Source of the DNA: Pseudarthrobacter sp. NBSH8
Lineage (GTDB): Bacteria > Actinomycetota > Actinomycetes > Actinomycetales > Micrococcaceae
Reading direction: 5' to 3'
NCBI RefSeq assembly: GCF_014217545.1
Contig: NZ_CP043178.1
Location: forward strand, 806,001-870,000
DNA length: 64,000 bases
Position numbers and translations under genes: made by a program. This document shows, in pieces, positions 50,197 through 59,892 of the stretch (position 1 is the stretch's first letter; each line of letters begins with the position of its first letter). The notes beneath the pieces were generated by a model that worked only from the letters and a program-made list of their open reading frames with translations, had not been told where the DNA came from and searched no databases.

Positions 50197-51267
50197 ATGC
50201 TGTTTTCTCCCTTAACCCTTGGCGAGCTTGAACTGCCCAACCGCCTGGTCATGGCGCCCCTGACGCGCCTTCGCTCAGGCGAGGATGGTGTTCCGGGTGC
50301 CCTGGTCGTGGAGCATTACCGGCAGCGCGCATCACTGGGACTTATCGTCAGCGAGGGCACGTACCCGAGCCCCGCAGGACGCTCCTATCCGGGTCAGCCC
50401 GGTCTGGTCACCACGGAGCAGATTGCTGCTTGGAAGAAGGTCACGGACGCGGTGCACGCTGAAGGCGGCCGGATTTTCGCGCAGATCATGCACGGCGGGC
50501 GGGTTTCCCATGCGGACATCACCGGCGGCCACACCATTGTGGGTCCGAGTGCCGTGGCCATCGAGGGTGAGGTCCGCACGCCGTCCGGCAAGCAGCCATA
50601 CCCCGTCCCGCACGCACTGACCACCGACGAGTTGCCCGTTGTGATGCAGGAAATCGTCGCCGGCTCGGTCAACGCCATTGAAGCGGGATTCGACGGCGTG
50701 GAGCTGCACTCGGCCAACGGCTACCTTCTCCACGAATTCCTGGCCCCGAACTCCAATGTCCGGGACGACAGCTACGGCGGTTCGCCGGAAAAGCGAGCCC
50801 GCTTTGTGATTGAAACGGTCAACGCCGTGGTGGCCGCGGTGGGTGCGAACCGCGTGGGTATCCGCATCTCGCCGGAGCACAGCGTCCAGGGCATCGCCGA
50901 AACGGATGCGGCCGATGTCCGCGCCACGTACGAGGTGCTGGTGGACAGCATTGCGCCGCTCAACCTCGCCTACGCCAGCATCCTGCACCACGAGCCCACC
51001 AGTGAGCTGGTCCAGGATCTCCGGGCCCGCTTCAACGGCACATTCCTGGTGAACTCCGGCTTCGGCACCATCACCACCCGTGAGGAGGCAGCCGCGCTGG
51101 TGGCCGACGGACATGCGGACGCGGTGGTGGTGGGGCGCCCCGCCATTGCCAACCCGGACCTCGCGCGTCGCTGGAAGGAAAGCCTTCCGCTGAACGAGCC
51201 GGACCCGGCCACCTTCTATGCTGACGGCTCCATAGGCTACACGGATTACCCCGCGTATTCGGCTTAG
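50197..51267 (+). CDS. Old yellow enzyme family alkene reductase
   Basis: 356 aa, from ATG 50197 with AAAGGA upstream. FMN-dependent TIM-barrel ene-reductase (NADH:flavin oxidoreductase/NADH oxidase family). Signatures: RLVMAPLTRLRS near the N-terminus, QIMHGGRVSH, GVELHSANGYLLHEFLAP, NVRDDSYGGS, and the phosphate-binding FLVNSGFGT and ADAVVVGRP. It reduces activated C=C bonds, typically with NADPH. The reading frame is open further upstream without a ribosome site. A terminator hairpin follows 32 nt after the stop. Confidence 0.94.
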   Translation: MLFSPLTLGELELPNRLVMAPLTRLRSGEDGVPGALVVEHYRQRASLGLIVSEGTYPSPAGRSYPGQPGLVTTEQIAAWKKVTDAVHAEGGRIFAQIMHGGRVSHADITGGHTIVGPSAVAIEGEVRTPSGKQPYPVPHALTTDELPVVMQEIVAGSVNAIEAGFDGVELHSANGYLLHEFLAPNSNVRDDSYGGSPEKRARFVIETVNAVVAAVGANRVGIRISPEHSVQGIAETDAADVRATYEVLVDSIAPLNLAYASILHHEPTSELVQDLRARFNGTFLVNSGFGTITTREEAAALVADGHADAVVVGRPAIANPDLARRWKESLPLNEPDPATFYADGSIGYTDYPAYSA

Positions 51268-51299
51268 CGGTCAATGCTCGCCTTGACCGGAGCTTAACG

Positions 51300-51334
51300 A
51301 CGACGGCGGCACCCGGCTTGGGTGCCGCCGTCGT
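51300..51334. terminator. Hairpin terminator after the old yellow enzyme gene
   Basis: 15-bp stem (51300-51314 with 51320-51334), loop GGCTT. The arm ACGACGGCGGCACCC shares its first 13 bases with the terminator at 26941. It lies between convergent genes. Confidence 0.78.
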
Positions 51335-51479
51335 TGGCTGCTCGGTGTGCTGTCCCGGCAGCCCGCGCCAATAAGCCATCCGACGGCTGTTTTGGCTCAT
51401 TTTCAACGTTGGCCCGCCCAGATTCACAAGTGCTGAGCGGTAACTCCATACTCAAGCGAATGGATTATTGCTAGGAAAA

Positions 51480-51776
51480 CTACAGGTATGCCTCCCGGCC
51501 CGTCCCTTCGCGCATCACCAGCTTGTCATCCTGAATGGAGACGAGCAGGCTCTTGGGCTTTCCGCTGACTTTGGTAATGGCTTTCAGGCCCCGGTTGGTG
51601 ACTTCCACACCTACTTGCGCGCCTTTCGCGGGAAGCTCCACGGACGCTTCGTAGGCTTCCCCCAGCAGCGGGTTGGTGGACACCCCCATATCGCGGCGGA
51701 CCTCCTTGCCGTTGACCATAACGGTGATGTTGGCCTCGTCGAATCCTTCCTGAAAGACGATGAGCAGTTCCCGCAT
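51480..51776 (-). CDS. Small conserved-looking protein of unknown function
   Basis: 98 aa, starting MRELLIVFQEGFDEANITVM. The sequence alternates hydrophobic and polar residues in a way that suggests a small beta-sandwich (ITVMVNGKEVRR, YEASVELPAKGAQVGVEV, KSLLVSIQDDKLVM). No signal peptide, Cys or His is seen. Codon usage is ordinary for the window, with G/C at most third positions, which supports it as real. It is divergent from tex across 122 nt. I do not recognise a family. Confidence 0.7.
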   Translation of the reverse strand: MRELLIVFQEGFDEANITVMVNGKEVRRDMGVSTNPLLGEAYEASVELPAKGAQVGVEVTNRGLKAITKVSGKPKSLLVSIQDDKLVMREGTGREAYL

Positions 51777-51898
51777 GGTGGCCTCTTCCTCGAAATGATT
51801 GCCTGTGACGGCATATCAACTACAGCACTTCGCGGCCCGGAGCGGAATACCCCGGCCGGCTGCCCGGCAGTACGTCACTGGAGACCATCAGGCCCGTA

Positions 51899-54523
51899 GT
51901 GCAAAATGTTCAGGTGACCCAACTCCCGCACGTCCCGTCCGCCCCCACGTCTGCCTCAACTCCGGACAGCGCCATCCATGCCCAGATCGCCGCCGAGCTT
52001 GGAGTGAAGACCTGGCAGGTCAAGGCTGCAGTGGACCTGCTCGACGGCGGGTCCACCGTTCCGTTCATCGCCCGGTACCGCAAGGAAGCCACCGGGACGC
52101 TGGATGACACGCAGCTGCGCGAGCTCGACGAGCGCCTGCGCTACCTCCGCGAACTCGAGGACCGCCGTCGTACTGTCCTCGAAGCGATCGCCGCCCAGGG
52201 GCAGCTGACGCCCGAACTGCAGACAGCGATCCTTGCCGCGGACACCAAGTCACGGTTGGAGGACATCTACCTTCCGTTCAAATCCAAACGCCGCACCAAG
52301 GCCCAGATCGCCCGTGAAGCCGGGCTGGAGCCGCTCGCTGATGCCCTACTGAAGCGGCCCGACCTGGACCCGGAACGCGAGGCTGCCAGGCACCTGAACG
52401 CCGAACACTCCATTGGTGACGCGGCCGCCGCGCTCGCCGGCGCCCGTTCCATCCTGGTTGAGCGGGTTGCGCAGGATCCGGACCTCGCGGCGACCCTGCG
52501 CGAGCGGCTGTGGACGCAGGGGCGGATGGTGTCGCGGGTCAAGAAGGGCAAGGAGTCCGACGGGCAGAAATTCGCCGACTACTTTGACTTCGCCCAGGCG
52601 CCCACCGGGATGCCCTCGCACCGCGTGCTTGCGCTGTTGCGCGGCGAGAAGGACGGCGTCCTGGAGCTGGAACTCGCCGAAGCGGATCCGAACGACGACG
52701 ACGCCCTGGCCGCTGCGCGTGCCCGCTACGAATCCGCCGTGGCCAGGTGCCTCGGGGTCGCAGACCGCGGCCGGCCCGCTGACGCGTGGCTGATCCAGAC
52801 CGCGCAGCTCGCCTGGCGCTCGCGGGTACTGGCCCGGCTGACTGCCGACCTCCGGGGAAGGCTGTTCACGGCCGCCGAGGACGAAGCTGTCCGCGTATTC
52901 GCCGCGAACCTGCGCGACGTACTCCTGGCGGCACCCGCTGGAAACCGCGCCACTCTTGGGCTGGACCCCGGACTGCGGACCGGCGTGAAAGTGGCCGTTG
53001 TGGATGGCACGGGCAAGGTGGTGGCCACCGACACCGTCTACCCGCACGCGCCTACCCGGAAGTGGGACGAGGCCCTCGCAACCCTGGTGCGGCTCGCCCA
53101 GAAGCACAAGGTAGAGCTGGTGGCCATCGGCAACGGCACAGCGTCCCGGGAGACTGACAAGCTGGCCGCGGAACTGATCAAGCTGCTGCCAGCCGCGGAT
53201 GCGAAACAGCAGAAACTGGTGGTTTCCGAGGCTGGGGCGTCGGTCTACTCCGCGTCGGCGCTCGCATCGGCGGAGCTGCCGGGCATGGATGTTTCCCTGC
53301 GCGGAGCCGTCTCGATCGCGCGGAGGCTGCAGGACCCGCTGGCGGAATTGGTGAAGATCGATCCCAAGTCCATCGGCGTGGGGCAGTACCAGCACGACGT
53401 CACTGCAGCGAAGCTGGACCGCAGCCTGGACGCCGTGGTCGAAGACTGCGTGAACGCTGTCGGCGTTGACGTGAACACGGCGTCGCCCGCGCTGCTGAGC
53501 CGTGTGGCCGGCGTCGGGCCGTTGCTGAGCGAGAACATTGTGGCGTACCGGAACGAACACGGGCCGTTTGCCAAGCGCAGCGAACTGAAGAAGGTGCCCC
53601 GCCTGGGTGCGAAGGCGTTTGAGCAGTGCGCTGGCTTCCTGCGGATCACCGGGGGAGCAGAACCGCTGGACGCATCGAGCGTGCACCCCGAGGCGTATCC
53701 GATTGCCCGGAAAATCCTGGTGGCCGCGGGCTCGGCGCCGGCATCGTCCCTGGATCCCCGCGCTTTCGTTGACAGCACCTTTGGTTTGCCCACGGTCCAG
53801 GACATCCTGGCCGAACTGGACAAGCCGGGCCGGGATCCACGGCCTGCCTTTGCAGCGGCGACGTTTTCGGAGGGCATCGAGAAGATCTCCGACCTCAGGC
53901 CCGGCATGGTGCTGGAGGGGACCGTCACCAATGTGGCCGCGTTCGGTGCGTTTGTGGACGTGGGAGTGCACCAGGACGGCCTGGTTCACGTATCTGCGCT
54001 GGCCAACCGCTTTGTCTCCGATCCCCGCGAGGTAGTGAAGTCCGGGCAGGTTGTCCGTGTGAAGGTGCTGGAGGCCGATCCGGAGCGGAAACGGATTTCG
54101 CTCACGCTACGGCTCGACGACGAGCCGTCGACTTCGGGTGGGCGGGCGCCAGGCGCGCGTTCAGAAACTCAGCGTTCGGAGAGTACTCGTTCGGCGGCTG
54201 GCCGACCGGAAGCCGCGCGTTCGGAAAAACGCCGTCCTGAAAACGGTCAGGCAACGGGGGGACGGCCTTCCGGGGGCCGTCCGGAAGCGGGCCCGGCAAA
54301 TCCGCGGCGTGACTCACCTGGGCGTGACGCCAGCGGGCGCGACTCCAACGGGCGTGACTCAGGTGGGCTGCGCGGATCCGGGGCACCAAGCCCGGGGAGC
54401 AAGAACATATCGTCTTCGAAGCCCGATCCGAAGTCCTCGGGCGGCCGGCCGCAGGCGCCGAATCTGGCGCCTGCAAACACCGCCATGGCAGAGGCGCTCC
54501 GCAGGGCTGGACTCGGCAAATAG
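51899..54523 (+). CDS. tex: Tex-family RNA-binding protein
   Basis: 874 aa. Domains in order: Tex N-terminal helical domain (20-200, [20 protein letters not shown]), YqgF-like domain (about 345-480, [18 protein letters not shown]), helix-hairpin-helix domain (about 510-580, [20 protein letters not shown]), and S1 domain (about 665-740, [20 protein letters not shown]). Tex/Spt6-like proteins bind nucleic acid and affect transcription. The last 130 residues are a disordered Arg/Gly/Ser/Pro tail, partly 15-bp-repeat derived. Start is a GTG at 51899; another GTG at 51914 is possible, and neither has a strong ribosome site. Confidence 0.93.
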   Translation: MQNVQVTQLPHVPSAPTSASTPDSAIHAQIAAELGVKTWQVKAAVDLLDGGSTVPFIARYRKEATGTLDDTQLRELDERLRYLRELEDRRRTVLEAIAAQGQLTPELQTAILAADTKSRLEDIYLPFKSKRRTKAQIAREAGLEPLADALLKRPDLDPEREAARHLNAEHSIGDAAAALAGARSILVERVAQDPDLAATLRERLWTQGRMVSRVKKGKESDGQKFADYFDFAQAPTGMPSHRVLALLRGEKDGVLELELAEADPNDDDALAAARARYESAVARCLGVADRGRPADAWLIQTAQLAWRSRVLARLTADLRGRLFTAAEDEAVRVFAANLRDVLLAAPAGNRATLGLDPGLRTGVKVAVVDGTGKVVATDTVYPHAPTRKWDEALATLVRLAQKHKVELVAIGNGTASRETDKLAAELIKLLPAADAKQQKLVVSEAGASVYSASALASAELPGMDVSLRGAVSIARRLQDPLAELVKIDPKSIGVGQYQHDVTAAKLDRSLDAVVEDCVNAVGVDVNTASPALLSRVAGVGPLLSENIVAYRNEHGPFAKRSELKKVPRLGAKAFEQCAGFLRITGGAEPLDASSVHPEAYPIARKILVAAGSAPASSLDPRAFVDSTFGLPTVQDILAELDKPGRDPRPAFAAATFSEGIEKISDLRPGMVLEGTVTNVAAFGAFVDVGVHQDGLVHVSALANRFVSDPREVVKSGQVVRVKVLEADPERKRISLTLRLDDEPSTSGGRAPGARSETQRSESTRSAAGRPEAARSEKRRPENGQATGGRPSGGRPEAGPANPRRDSPGRDASGRDSNGRDSGGLRGSGAPSPGSKNISSSKPDPKSSGGRPQAPNLAPANTAMAEALRRAGLGK
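54305..54364 (+). repeat. 15-bp-periodic repeat in the Tex C-terminal tail
   Basis: Four in-frame 15-nt units encode [15 protein letters not shown] and GRDSG, sharing the DNA pattern GGGCGTGAC at unit starts. Part of the disordered tail. Confidence 0.75.
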
Positions 54524-54574
54524 CTACGTTCTAACCCGATATCAGGGCATTGCACTGCGAGGCCACGATCCAGC

Positions 54575-56095
54575 TCACGGTGGACTCTCTGCGGGGATCG
54601 CTGGGTCAGGATGCTTGGCCACAGCGTTGGGCCCTTTGCCGGCTGTATGTTCGGATATTGCCTTAAGGTGCTCTGGCCAGTGTGGTGGTTCCCAGTCGGG
54701 TTGTTCGCTGGTGTAGTGCCGTCCGGTGGGTGATGTCCAGCCGGACGGTTCGTTCTTGGTAGCCGCAGTGGGTGTCCAGGCTGTGGTGTGGCGGAGTCTG
54801 TGGTGTTTGTGGCAGGGCTGGCCGAGATTGCTGATCCCGGTACTGCCTCCCTTAGCCCATGCCAGGATGTGGTCTGCTTCGTTGTCGAGGGAGTGGTTGC
54901 TGCAGCCGGGGAACGGGCACTTCCCGTCGCGCAGTCTGAGCCATTGGCGTTGGGCTGTTGTGAGCCGGTAGCTGGTCCGCCCGATCTCCAGCGGTGCACC
55001 GTCCCGGGGATCGGTCAGGACGCGGTGGAAGGACTCCGCGCCGTCGGCGATCAGTTGGCGGGCCATGGACGGCGGGATGGGCCCGTATCCGTCGAGCATG
55101 GCCGGTTCATCCGTGAGGCCCAACAGCGCAAACACCGGCACGGTGACGAGGACCTGCGCCCGCGGCGACGGAACACCAACACCCACAGCGATGCCACCGG
55201 TCTCGTGGTGGCTCGTTTCGCCGGTCGCGTCGCCGCTGTTTTCCCGACCCTCATCACCGGTTCCGGCGCCGGCGGTGGTGTTGGCGCCGAGGAGCCAGGT
55301 GGCAACGGTGTCTGCGCGGAGTTGGCTGAGGGTGCGGTCTTCATGGGGGCCTTGGAGGGCCCGGGCTGCGGTGGTGGTACGGTCCCAGATCCCGGCAGCC
55401 TGGACGGCGGGGAGGTAGGCGGAGAGCCAGGCCATCCCGTCGCGGTCCGGGGCGTACTCCACCCGACGGTCCTGGACCCCACGTAGGTGGCGTTGTTCGA
55501 TGCTGACCGGGTGGTGGCGTTCCCGCCAGGTGCGGGCCTTGTGCCGGAACCGGCCGGGGATGAGCTCACCGGCCGGGCCATGTGCCGGGTTCATTGCGTG
55601 GGGGTCCAGGAAATGTGCCTCCAACGCCTGCGCTCCCGCGGGGTTTAGGTTCATGGTTTCGTCGACCATGATCCTCGCGTGCTGCCATGAAATCTGCCCG
55701 GCCTGCAACGCCGAGAACGTCAACGGCAGGGCCGTGGTCAGCGCGTGCGCCTCAGCGAGCAGAGCACTGGCGGAGCGTTCGCTGACCGTCAGAGCACAGG
55801 CGACTTCAGCGATCACGGCCATCTCCTGGCCCCTGTGGTCCTGCGGCGACTCAGCCGGGCCCGCCAGAGCCTCGGCAGCGGCGGCGTACACGGCGGCCGC
55901 ATGCACCTTCAGGGCAGCCATCGTCGCCTCCCCGCAGGCGACGGCGGCCAAGGTCTTCAGGGCAACATCAGCCCTACGGCGAAGCGGATCAGCACACGCA
56001 GCGGAGCCTTCGGAAGCTTCACGGAGCACTGCAGCAAGCTCACCGAAAGACACCGAAAGGGCCTCCGCCGTCGCCACAGCTGCTCTGCTATCCAT
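54575..56095 (-). CDS. DUF222 domain HNH endonuclease
   Basis: 506 aa from ATG 56095; a TTG at 56140 would add 15 residues. A helical DUF222 region (about 10-330) is followed by an HNH nuclease domain near 385-430: GKCPFPGCSNHSLDNEADHI, then NLGQPCHKHHRLRH, with the CxxC zinc pair and the catalytic His. This family is present in many copies in actinobacterial genomes and often hosts or derives from mobile elements, but its role is not established. No intron or flanking repeats are seen here. The central part has a Gly/Thr/Glu-rich insertion. Confidence 0.9.
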   Translation of the reverse strand: MDSRAAVATAEALSVSFGELAAVLREASEGSAACADPLRRRADVALKTLAAVACGEATMAALKVHAAAVYAAAAEALAGPAESPQDHRGQEMAVIAEVACALTVSERSASALLAEAHALTTALPLTFSALQAGQISWQHARIMVDETMNLNPAGAQALEAHFLDPHAMNPAHGPAGELIPGRFRHKARTWRERHHPVSIEQRHLRGVQDRRVEYAPDRDGMAWLSAYLPAVQAAGIWDRTTTAARALQGPHEDRTLSQLRADTVATWLLGANTTAGAGTGDEGRENSGDATGETSHHETGGIAVGVGVPSPRAQVLVTVPVFALLGLTDEPAMLDGYGPIPPSMARQLIADGAESFHRVLTDPRDGAPLEIGRTSYRLTTAQRQWLRLRDGKCPFPGCSNHSLDNEADHILAWAKGGSTGISNLGQPCHKHHRLRHTTAWTPTAATKNEPSGWTSPTGRHYTSEQPDWEPPHWPEHLKAISEHTAGKGPNAVAKHPDPAIPAESPP

Positions 56096-56224
56096 ACCCA
56101 AATCATCCCCGGAGGGTCCGACAAAAGCGGTGAGGCTCAATGGCTATGTGGATAACCTTGCGACTAGGAAAACGTCGAAGCGACTATCGGTGCCTCATGT
56201 TGGGTTGCGGCAATTGAGGGCCTC

Positions 56225-56254
56225 AAATGTCCCCTCGCGAAATGTCCCCTCGCG
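56225..56254. repeat. Two-copy 15-bp tandem repeat
   Basis: AAATGTCCCCTCGCG occurs twice in perfect tandem (56225-56239, 56240-56254), just beyond the 3' end of the epimerase-like gene on the minus strand. Non-coding as far as I can see. Confidence 0.85.
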
Positions 56255-56262
56255 CCCGGAGG

Positions 56263-57123
56263 CTAGGGGTGTCGGACTCCTGCGCGCGCCAGGACTGCCC
56301 GGTAACCTTCCCGGAACGTTGGGTAGGTGAACTCGAGCCCGGTCCCGCGGAGCAGCGCATTGCTACAGCGTTTGTTGCCCCCGCGGGCCTCGCCTGCCGG
56401 ACCGACTGGCGGTTCCGGATAGCCCATTTCGGCGGCAAGGAACCGCAGCACATCCCCAAGTTCAGCGGGAGAGTTGTCCACACCGACATATACCGGCGCA
56501 GGCATAGCTTCCATGCAGGCCAGGCGGACCATCGCAGCAGCGGCGTCGTCCCGGTGGATCCGGTTGGTAAAGCGCGGCTCGTCGGGGACCACGGCATTCC
56601 CGCCGCGGACCTGATCAATCAAACGGGTCCGGCCCGGACCGTAGATCCCGCCAAGCCGCAGCACAACGGGCGAGGTGCCCGTGCCGCGCAACCGCGAAAC
56701 CAGGAGTTCCTCCGCTTCGAGGAGGATGCGTCCCGAGAAACTGCCGGCTGCCGCCGTCGTACTCTCATCAACCCAGCCACCGGCGGCGTCCCCGTAAACA
56801 GCGGTGGAGGACACAAAAAGTACCCGGCGTGGCGTCACGCCGTCGCGCTCCAAGGCGTCCAGGACGTGCGTCAGCCCGTCCACATAGGCGGCCCGGTAGG
56901 CCGCTTCCGTGGGTGAGTCGGCCGCTACGGCCACGACCACGGCCGTGGTGTCCGCCGGGACAGTGGGCAGGTCCGTGGAGCCCAGGTCCGCCGCTACACC
57001 TTCGATCGCAGAAGGCAGTTTCTCGGGCGAACGGCGCCAGCCCACCACCCGGTGTCCGGCCGCGGCGAAGCGCAGGCCCGCTTCGGTGCCCAGGTCGCCG
57101 CAGCCGGCCATGAGGATGGTCAC
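56263..57123 (-). CDS. NAD(P)-dependent epimerase/dehydratase-like (YeeZ-type) protein
   Basis: 286 aa extended-SDR-like Rossmann protein. The cofactor motif is MAGCGDLGTEAGLRF, a G-x-G-x-x-G variant; then RVLFVSSTAVYGDAAGGWVD with Ser and Tyr of the SDR active site region, and VVLRLGGIYGPGR. The usual YxxxK is not obvious, as in YeeZ-type members. Substrate unknown. The stop of the MSMEG_6728-like gene upstream lies 4 nt before this start, so the two form a minus-strand operon. Confidence 0.88.
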   Translation of the reverse strand: MTILMAGCGDLGTEAGLRFAAAGHRVVGWRRSPEKLPSAIEGVAADLGSTDLPTVPADTTAVVVAVAADSPTEAAYRAAYVDGLTHVLDALERDGVTPRRVLFVSSTAVYGDAAGGWVDESTTAAAGSFSGRILLEAEELLVSRLRGTGTSPVVLRLGGIYGPGRTRLIDQVRGGNAVVPDEPRFTNRIHRDDAAAAMVRLACMEAMPAPVYVGVDNSPAELGDVLRFLAAEMGYPEPPVGPAGEARGGNKRCSNALLRGTGLEFTYPTFREGYRAVLARAGVRHP

Positions 57124-57127
57124 GGAC

Positions 57128-58042
57128 TCAGGGAGCGGGAACCGGGAAGAACACCCGGGGGTCCTGCAGGAGTGCCGGGTAATCGAACGCGGCCCGGTCG
57201 ATTACCTCGGTGACGCTGAACGTGCGGCCGAACCGGCCGTCGTCGAGCGTGATGGGACGGCCCAGCACCTGCCCGACGGCGAACTTGGTGCCGTCCTCAA
57301 ATGAAACGGCAACGGTGGTCTTGCCGGGGAGGGTGGCGAACGCTTCCTCCTGAGCCTGGCGCTTGCGGGTGGGCTTCTTCACGAGCTGCTTGGGCGGCAG
57401 CTTGCGCGGCTGCTTGGACGGGCGGCGGGAGCCGTCGTCGACGTATACGGGGGAATAGCCATCCTCTGGTGCGGCGGGTGCAGCAGCGCCGCCGCGGCGG
57501 ATCGGAGGCAGGGCCACGGTATCCAGCGTCTGCGGATCGATTTCTGTGTGCGGGTCGCGGAGGATCCAGAGGATGTCGCCCTCGGGTTCTGCCGGGTAGA
57601 ACTCGTGCTTGGGCTCAGGCCAAATGAAGTCCAGGTCCAGGTCGGCGTCAGGAAACACCGTCTTGTAGAACTTCGGTTCCTTGCGGAGCAGCTTCGCGCG
57701 GTGGCTCAGGTGGAAATCAGGATTTCCGAGCCACTCCGGCAACGGGATCCTGGCCGCGTAGTCCGGGTGGGCTGCCTGGGGCGCGAACTCGGTGATGTTG
57801 GCGCGGGTATTGTCCTCATGGCCGCGGGAGGTCCATTCGTCCACCATCGCCAGGCCGTACATGGTGAGCGCCGGAACGTGGCCCATCCACATGCGGACGG
57901 CGGGGTGGTCCAGCCAGCCGTACTCGGGAATCACCAGAGCCCGCAGGGTCTGCAGCGCCTCAACACGCTGCTTGCCAAGCCTGGCGGTGTCCAGTGCTGC
58001 GGCACTCTGCCGGAAATCGGGATACGGAAGGAAGGTTTGCAT
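57128..58042 (-). CDS. MSMEG_6728 family protein
   Basis: 304 aa from ATG 58042. The first 200 residues match what I know as the MSMEG_6728 family: MQTFLPYPDFRQSAAALDTA, RLGKQRVEALQTLRALV, HPAVRMWMGHVPALTMYGLA, and HLSHRAKLLRKEPKFY. No catalytic function is established; conserved basic and aromatic residues suggest nucleic acid binding. The C-terminal 100 residues are variable, with a basic stretch (RRPSKQPRKLPPKQLVKKPT), and end in a small beta-rich segment. AAGGG sits directly before the ATG, closer than usual. Confidence 0.85.
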   Translation of the reverse strand: MQTFLPYPDFRQSAAALDTARLGKQRVEALQTLRALVIPEYGWLDHPAVRMWMGHVPALTMYGLAMVDEWTSRGHEDNTRANITEFAPQAAHPDYAARIPLPEWLGNPDFHLSHRAKLLRKEPKFYKTVFPDADLDLDFIWPEPKHEFYPAEPEGDILWILRDPHTEIDPQTLDTVALPPIRRGGAAAPAAPEDGYSPVYVDDGSRRPSKQPRKLPPKQLVKKPTRKRQAQEEAFATLPGKTTVAVSFEDGTKFAVGQVLGRPITLDDGRFGRTFSVTEVIDRAAFDYPALLQDPRVFFPVPAP

Positions 58043-58231
58043 CCCTTCAGTCTGACGGCATGCGGCGGATGTGCCAATTGCAGTGCCCGGCGCCACACGC
58101 GCAGGATCCGGTGGCGGGGTCCCTCAATCACAACAGCGCCATAAATAGTTCACATAGTGGACCGATACATACAACGGGTAACGCTAACCACTAGGATCAC
58201 CGAAACGCCCCACCGTCCCGGAAGCCCCCCA

Positions 58232-58831
58232 ATGACAATTTCTCCTGTTGCGACCACCGGTTCAACGCAGTTGTTTGTGCCCAAGTTCGGGCAGATGCTG
58301 GATCCGGAGGCCAAGGGCATCCTGGTCCTTGATGAATTTACCCTCGACCCGGCTGCTGCGCGGACCGAGCAGCACGGTTTTCGTGCCGCCATGGCCGCCG
58401 TTGCCCTGACCATTCGCCGGATCGTTGCTCTGCGGATCGTGATTGCGCTCGTGGCCATCGGCAACCTGCCTCTGTTCCTGATGTCCAGCGGCTGGTGGAT
58501 CTACGCCGTTTCCCTCGCCCTGGTGGTTGGTGTACACCTTGCCGTCTCCTGGCTCAACAAGCACGAGCCCAAAGTGCGCCAGCGCCAGATGCTGGAACTT
58601 CACCTGCACCGCGAGAAGAGTGCCAACTACCGCAAGGTCCGCGACGCTGTGAAGTACATAATCGACACCCCCAGCCGCATGAACGAGCAGCTCTACCTCG
58701 AACTGCTGGCGGCCAAGCGTGTGGCACTGAACCTCGCCCACGGCACGGTGGCCCTGCTGGACACCACGGACGACGCCGCGTGGAAGGTCCGCATCATCCG
58801 CGAGATTCCGGCCGCCAAGGCAGCAGCCTAA
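58232..58831 (+). CDS. Conserved-type membrane protein of unknown function
   Basis: 199 aa from ATG 58232. Two adjacent hydrophobic helices (about 82-103, IVIALVAIGNLPLFLM, and 106-128, WIYAVSLALVVGVHLAVSWL) lie in the middle. The N-terminal 75 residues are soluble and acidic, and the C-terminal 70 are basic and helical (KVRQRQMLELHLHREKSANY, KVRDAVKYIIDTPSRMNEQL). No family recognised. No ribosome site is clear; frames open upstream from 58157. A strong terminator follows. Confidence 0.75.
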   Translation: MTISPVATTGSTQLFVPKFGQMLDPEAKGILVLDEFTLDPAAARTEQHGFRAAMAAVALTIRRIVALRIVIALVAIGNLPLFLMSSGWWIYAVSLALVVGVHLAVSWLNKHEPKVRQRQMLELHLHREKSANYRKVRDAVKYIIDTPSRMNEQLYLELLAAKRVALNLAHGTVALLDTTDDAAWKVRIIREIPAAKAAA

Positions 58832-58895
58832 GCGAGCAGGACCGCGGACAGCCGGGCGGGAATCAGGCGCCTGCCCGCCATTCAGAACACAACGG

Positions 58896-58940
58896 ACGAC
58901 GCCGGAGCTCCCCAGCGAGGGGCGCTCCGGCGTCGTTGTT
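58896..58940 (+). terminator. Terminator after the membrane protein gene
   Basis: 13-bp stem (ACGACGCCGGAGC at 58896-58908 with 58924-58936) followed by TGTT and TCCC. It uses the same ACGACG...CGTCGT outer arms as the hairpins at 26941 and 51300 and lies between convergent genes. Confidence 0.78.
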
Positions 58941-59027
58941 TCCCGGCGTTGTTGCTGCCGGGTTTTGTTGTTTCCGCGGACCGTCATTCTTGGGGAAAGG
59001 GGCGGTCCCCGCGGAAAGTGTTGAAGC

Positions 59028-59872
<845 letters not shown>

Positions 59873-59892
59873 ACCGAGATGATTTCTGGTGG